DNA of 6,976 bases, from contig SKJK01000094.1 in the NCBI GenBank assembly GCA_007121995.1, forward strand, positions 1 to 6,976, written 5' to 3'. The translations under genes and the position numbers were made by a program. Source of the DNA: Desulfobulbaceae bacterium. GTDB taxonomy: Bacteria > Desulfobacterota > Desulfobulbia > Desulfobulbales > Desulfobulbaceae. Under the pieces are notes generated by a model. It saw only the letters and a list, made by a program, of their open reading frames with translations. It ran no database searches and was not told the origin of the DNA. The first letter of the stretch is position 1. Each line of letters begins with the position of its first letter. Below are positions 5,992 through 6,976 of this stretch, piece by piece.

Positions 5992-6233
5992 GAAGGCTGC
6001 GCCACCTACTGTTTTTTGCTTCCCTCGTTGAGAACGGAGAAAAAGTTACCGCCCTCAATCCCCATATCGGTTATGAAAAGGCAGCCGCCATCGCCACAAA
6101 GGCCTCGAACGACAACCTGTCCCTCAGGGAGGCTGCTATAACCCTTGGATTGCTGAGTGGCGAAGAGTTCGATCGGTATGTCCAGCCTGAAACCATGATT
6201 GGTCCTGATCAGACCTCGGACACGGAGGTCTGA
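5988..6233 (+). pseudogene. fumC: orphan C-terminal domain of class II fumarase (fumC remnant)
   Basis: The 81-residue ORF carries, from about residue 13, the C-terminal tail domain of class II fumarase: [20 protein letters not shown], then [23 protein letters not shown] and [10 protein letters not shown] full FumC is about 460 residues and catalyses fumarate hydration to malate; the catalytic core is absent. The frame is closed by a TGA at 5982-5984, and I found no fumarase-like coding sequence upstream in any frame, so this is a remnant or a free-standing domain. Residues 1-12 ([12 protein letters not shown]) are not fumarase-like. The only translation signal is overlap with the small ORF's stop. 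The coding part is intact and well conserved to its stop, which suggests recent capture or retained use. An aspartase tail is less likely given LREAA and VQPExMxGP. Confidence 0.65.
6209..6233 (+). other. perfect 9-bp stem hairpin over the stop codon of the fumarase remnant
   Basis: TCAGACCTC (6209-6217) pairs perfectly with GAGGTCTGA (6225-6233) across a 7-nt loop; the TGA stop codon is the end of the right arm. No T-run follows (GGGACTCG), so it is not a standard intrinsic terminator. It could protect the 3' end of the message or be a protein-binding palindrome. Confidence 0.55.
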
Positions 6234-6332
6234 GGGACTCGCAATACATAGTCTTGTCATTGGTTCCCGAAGACATGGTGGACGGACCGTGTCATACTAT
6301 CAGATTTCATCCTGTATTGGCAGGTAATTGCC

Positions 6333-6361
6333 TTGAAGCACGAGTTGAATACACGTATACT
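6333..6361 (+). promoter_or_regulatory. candidate sigma70 promoter of the MshEN-domain gene
   Basis: TTGAAG (6333-6338) and TATACT (6356-6361) with an optimal 17-bp spacer match the sigma70 consensus at 4 of 6 and 5 of 6 positions. Transcription would start near 6368 and give a leader of about 225 nt before the ATG at 6593. It is the best promoter match I noticed by eye in the window. Confidence 0.55.
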
Positions 6362-6367
6362 TTCCTT

Positions 6368-6424
6368 AGGGGGACAGAAATAAATCCGCAATGACCATCT
6401 GTCTCACCAGCAGACTCGTCCCCT
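6368..6424 (+). other. inverted repeat at the predicted 5' end of the MshEN-gene transcript
   Basis: GGGGAC (6370-6375) pairs with GTCCCC (6418-6423). Inside, GTCT (6401-6404) can pair with AGAC (6412-6415). The left arm coincides with the transcription start expected from the promoter at 6333-6361, so the RNA could begin with a hairpin. It does not match the c-di-GMP (GEMM) or purine riboswitch consensus as I know them. Confidence 0.35.
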
Positions 6425-6442
6425 GACTATCCGCCTTCATCC

Positions 6443-6565
6443 GTGACGGCTGGAGTTTTTTTGGGGTATATTGTACTGTAGTTAGGTTGTAAAAGGAGAT
6501 TTTTTGCAACATGTCGTCACCCGCCGCCCTTGCATCGGCGTGCGGAGAAACGCTCACGAATCCAG
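6443..6565. repeat. second copy of the dispersed intergenic repeat ends
   Basis: GTGACGGCTGG at 6443-6453 and a 23-bp stretch at 6543-6565 repeat the words found in the same order and orientation at 4543-4553 and 4566-4588 (11 of 11 and 20 of 23 identical). Here the interior is longer, 123 bp in all against 46 bp. The interior also holds CGCCG (6522-6526) and CGGCG (6536-6540), which can pair. It lies in the leader of the MshEN-domain gene and ends 27 bp before its start codon. Confidence 0.6.
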
Positions 6566-6592
6566 AATTTTGCCATTACGGGCAGCGACACT

Positions 6593-6976
6593 ATGACAAC
6601 AGCGTTGAGAGAAAGTTACGGCACTATAATCGACTTGCTGTTGCAGGTGAACACAATCAGTAGCCAGCAGGTGGAACATGCGGCGCGCATTCAAGCCAAA
6701 CTGAGCTCATTTCGATCCCTGCTTAAAATTCTCAAGGATCTCAAGTTTGTTACTGATCAAGACGTCAAGGCGGCTTTGAGTCAAACATCCGCCCCGATTC
6801 GTATCGGTGATCTGCTCACCGAACTCGGCTATCTGGCGCCCGAGGATCTCGAAGCCGCTTGCCGTCTGCAACAGGAAAACGAGAACCGGGAAAAACTCGG
6901 CCGTATCCTGGTCCGGCACAATTTTATCGATGAACAGGCTTTTATCGAAGTACTCTCCATCCAGATGGGGTACCCC
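6593..6976 (+). CDS. tandem MshEN-domain protein, c-di-GMP-binding type (partial, C-terminus off window)
   Basis: I translated 128 residues from the ATG at 6593; the frame is open to the window edge. Residues 70-126 form an MshEN domain with two successive motifs of the RxGxxLxxxGxLxxxxLxxxxxxQ kind: RIGDLLTELGYLAPEDLEAA with Gln93, and KLGRILVRHNFIDEQAF with Gln124, ending in IQMGYP. MshEN is known as the N-terminal c-di-GMP-binding domain of MshE, PilB and GspE ATPases and also occurs in stand-alone regulators. Residues 11-69 align with 70-128 at a constant offset of 59 without gaps, so the N-terminus is a diverged duplicate; it has lost the Arg and Gly of the motif (Thr11 and Ile13, Leu44). 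The start codon has no clear Shine-Dalgarno, so a nearby alternative start is possible. Whether an ATPase or another output domain follows cannot be seen. Confidence 0.8.
   Translation, partial: MTTALRESYGTIIDLLLQVNTISSQQVEHAARIQAKLSSFRSLLKILKDLKFVTDQDVKAALSQTSAPIRIGDLLTELGYLAPEDLEAACRLQQENENREKLGRILVRHNFIDEQAFIEVLSIQMGYP

Larger units (their letters stand above)
6234..6592 (+). other. gene-free 359-bp region upstream of the MshEN-domain gene
   Basis: No ORF with homology is visible on either strand. The region holds the candidate promoter at 6333-6361, the inverted repeat at 6368-6424 and the dispersed repeat at 6443-6565. An AAAAGGAG (6491-6498) lies 12 nt before an ATG at 6511, but the 50-codon frame it opens lies mostly inside the repeat and overlaps the next gene, so I do not call it. 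Confidence 0.5.

Noticed and set aside
6366..6557. 63-codon minus-strand ORF in the leader region
   Set aside because: It covers the repeat and leader, has no homology or ribosome binding evidence, and is low-complexity in context.
6511..6663. 50-codon plus-strand ORF with AAAAGGAG 12 nt upstream
   Set aside because: Most of its start region is the dispersed repeat, and it overlaps the MshEN gene in another frame. The product looks unlike a protein family I know. It remains a possible leader peptide but is not supported enough to list.

Overview
The window reads as ordinary chromosomal DNA from a Gram-negative bacterium. An MshEN-type protein, a periplasmic BMP-family binding protein, an E. 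coli-like Gpt and moderately GC-rich DNA with AT-rich gaps would fit a Desulfuromonas- or Desulfobulbus-like deltaproteobacterium. That placement is an inference from gene style, not shown by a marker gene.

Layout. (1) Positions 1-4364, minus strand: a five-gene operon read right to left. It encodes a BMP-family periplasmic binding protein, two BPD_transp_2 permeases that overlap by 4 bp (ATGA), a xanthine-guanine phosphoribosyltransferase (gpt), and a nucleoside-type ABC ATPase that runs off the left edge. (2) 4365-4695: the intergenic leader of this operon, holding a 142-bp element with imperfect 22-bp inverted ends (4447-4588). (3) 4696-5649, minus strand: an aldo/keto reductase of the AKR1/aldehyde reductase type. 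(4) 5650-5883: a gap with a 17-bp tandem duplication, an 8-bp inverted repeat and a plus-strand promoter candidate. (5) 5884-6233, plus strand: a possible 35-codon ORF whose stop overlaps the start of an 81-codon ORF that is essentially the C-terminal domain of class II fumarase, cut off from the rest of the enzyme. (6) 6234-6592: a gene-free leader with a good sigma70-like promoter, an inverted repeat at the predicted transcript start and a second copy of the repeat ends seen in region 2. (7) 6593-6976, plus strand: the start of a protein with two tandem MshEN (c-di-GMP binding) domains, the first degenerate, running off the right edge.

How the genes work together. The BMP protein would capture a purine nucleoside or nucleobase in the periplasm, and the two permeases with the ATPase would import it. 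Gpt would trap guanine, xanthine or hypoxanthine as the nucleotide using PRPP. Placing gpt between the permeases and the ATPase suggests that free purine bases are the cargo; this is an inference. The aldo/keto reductase and the plus-strand genes have no visible link to this pathway. I found no clear evidence of a wholly new system. The most unusual items are the gpt-containing transporter layout, the orphan fumarase C-domain, the degenerate tandem MshEN duplication and the short intergenic repeat family.
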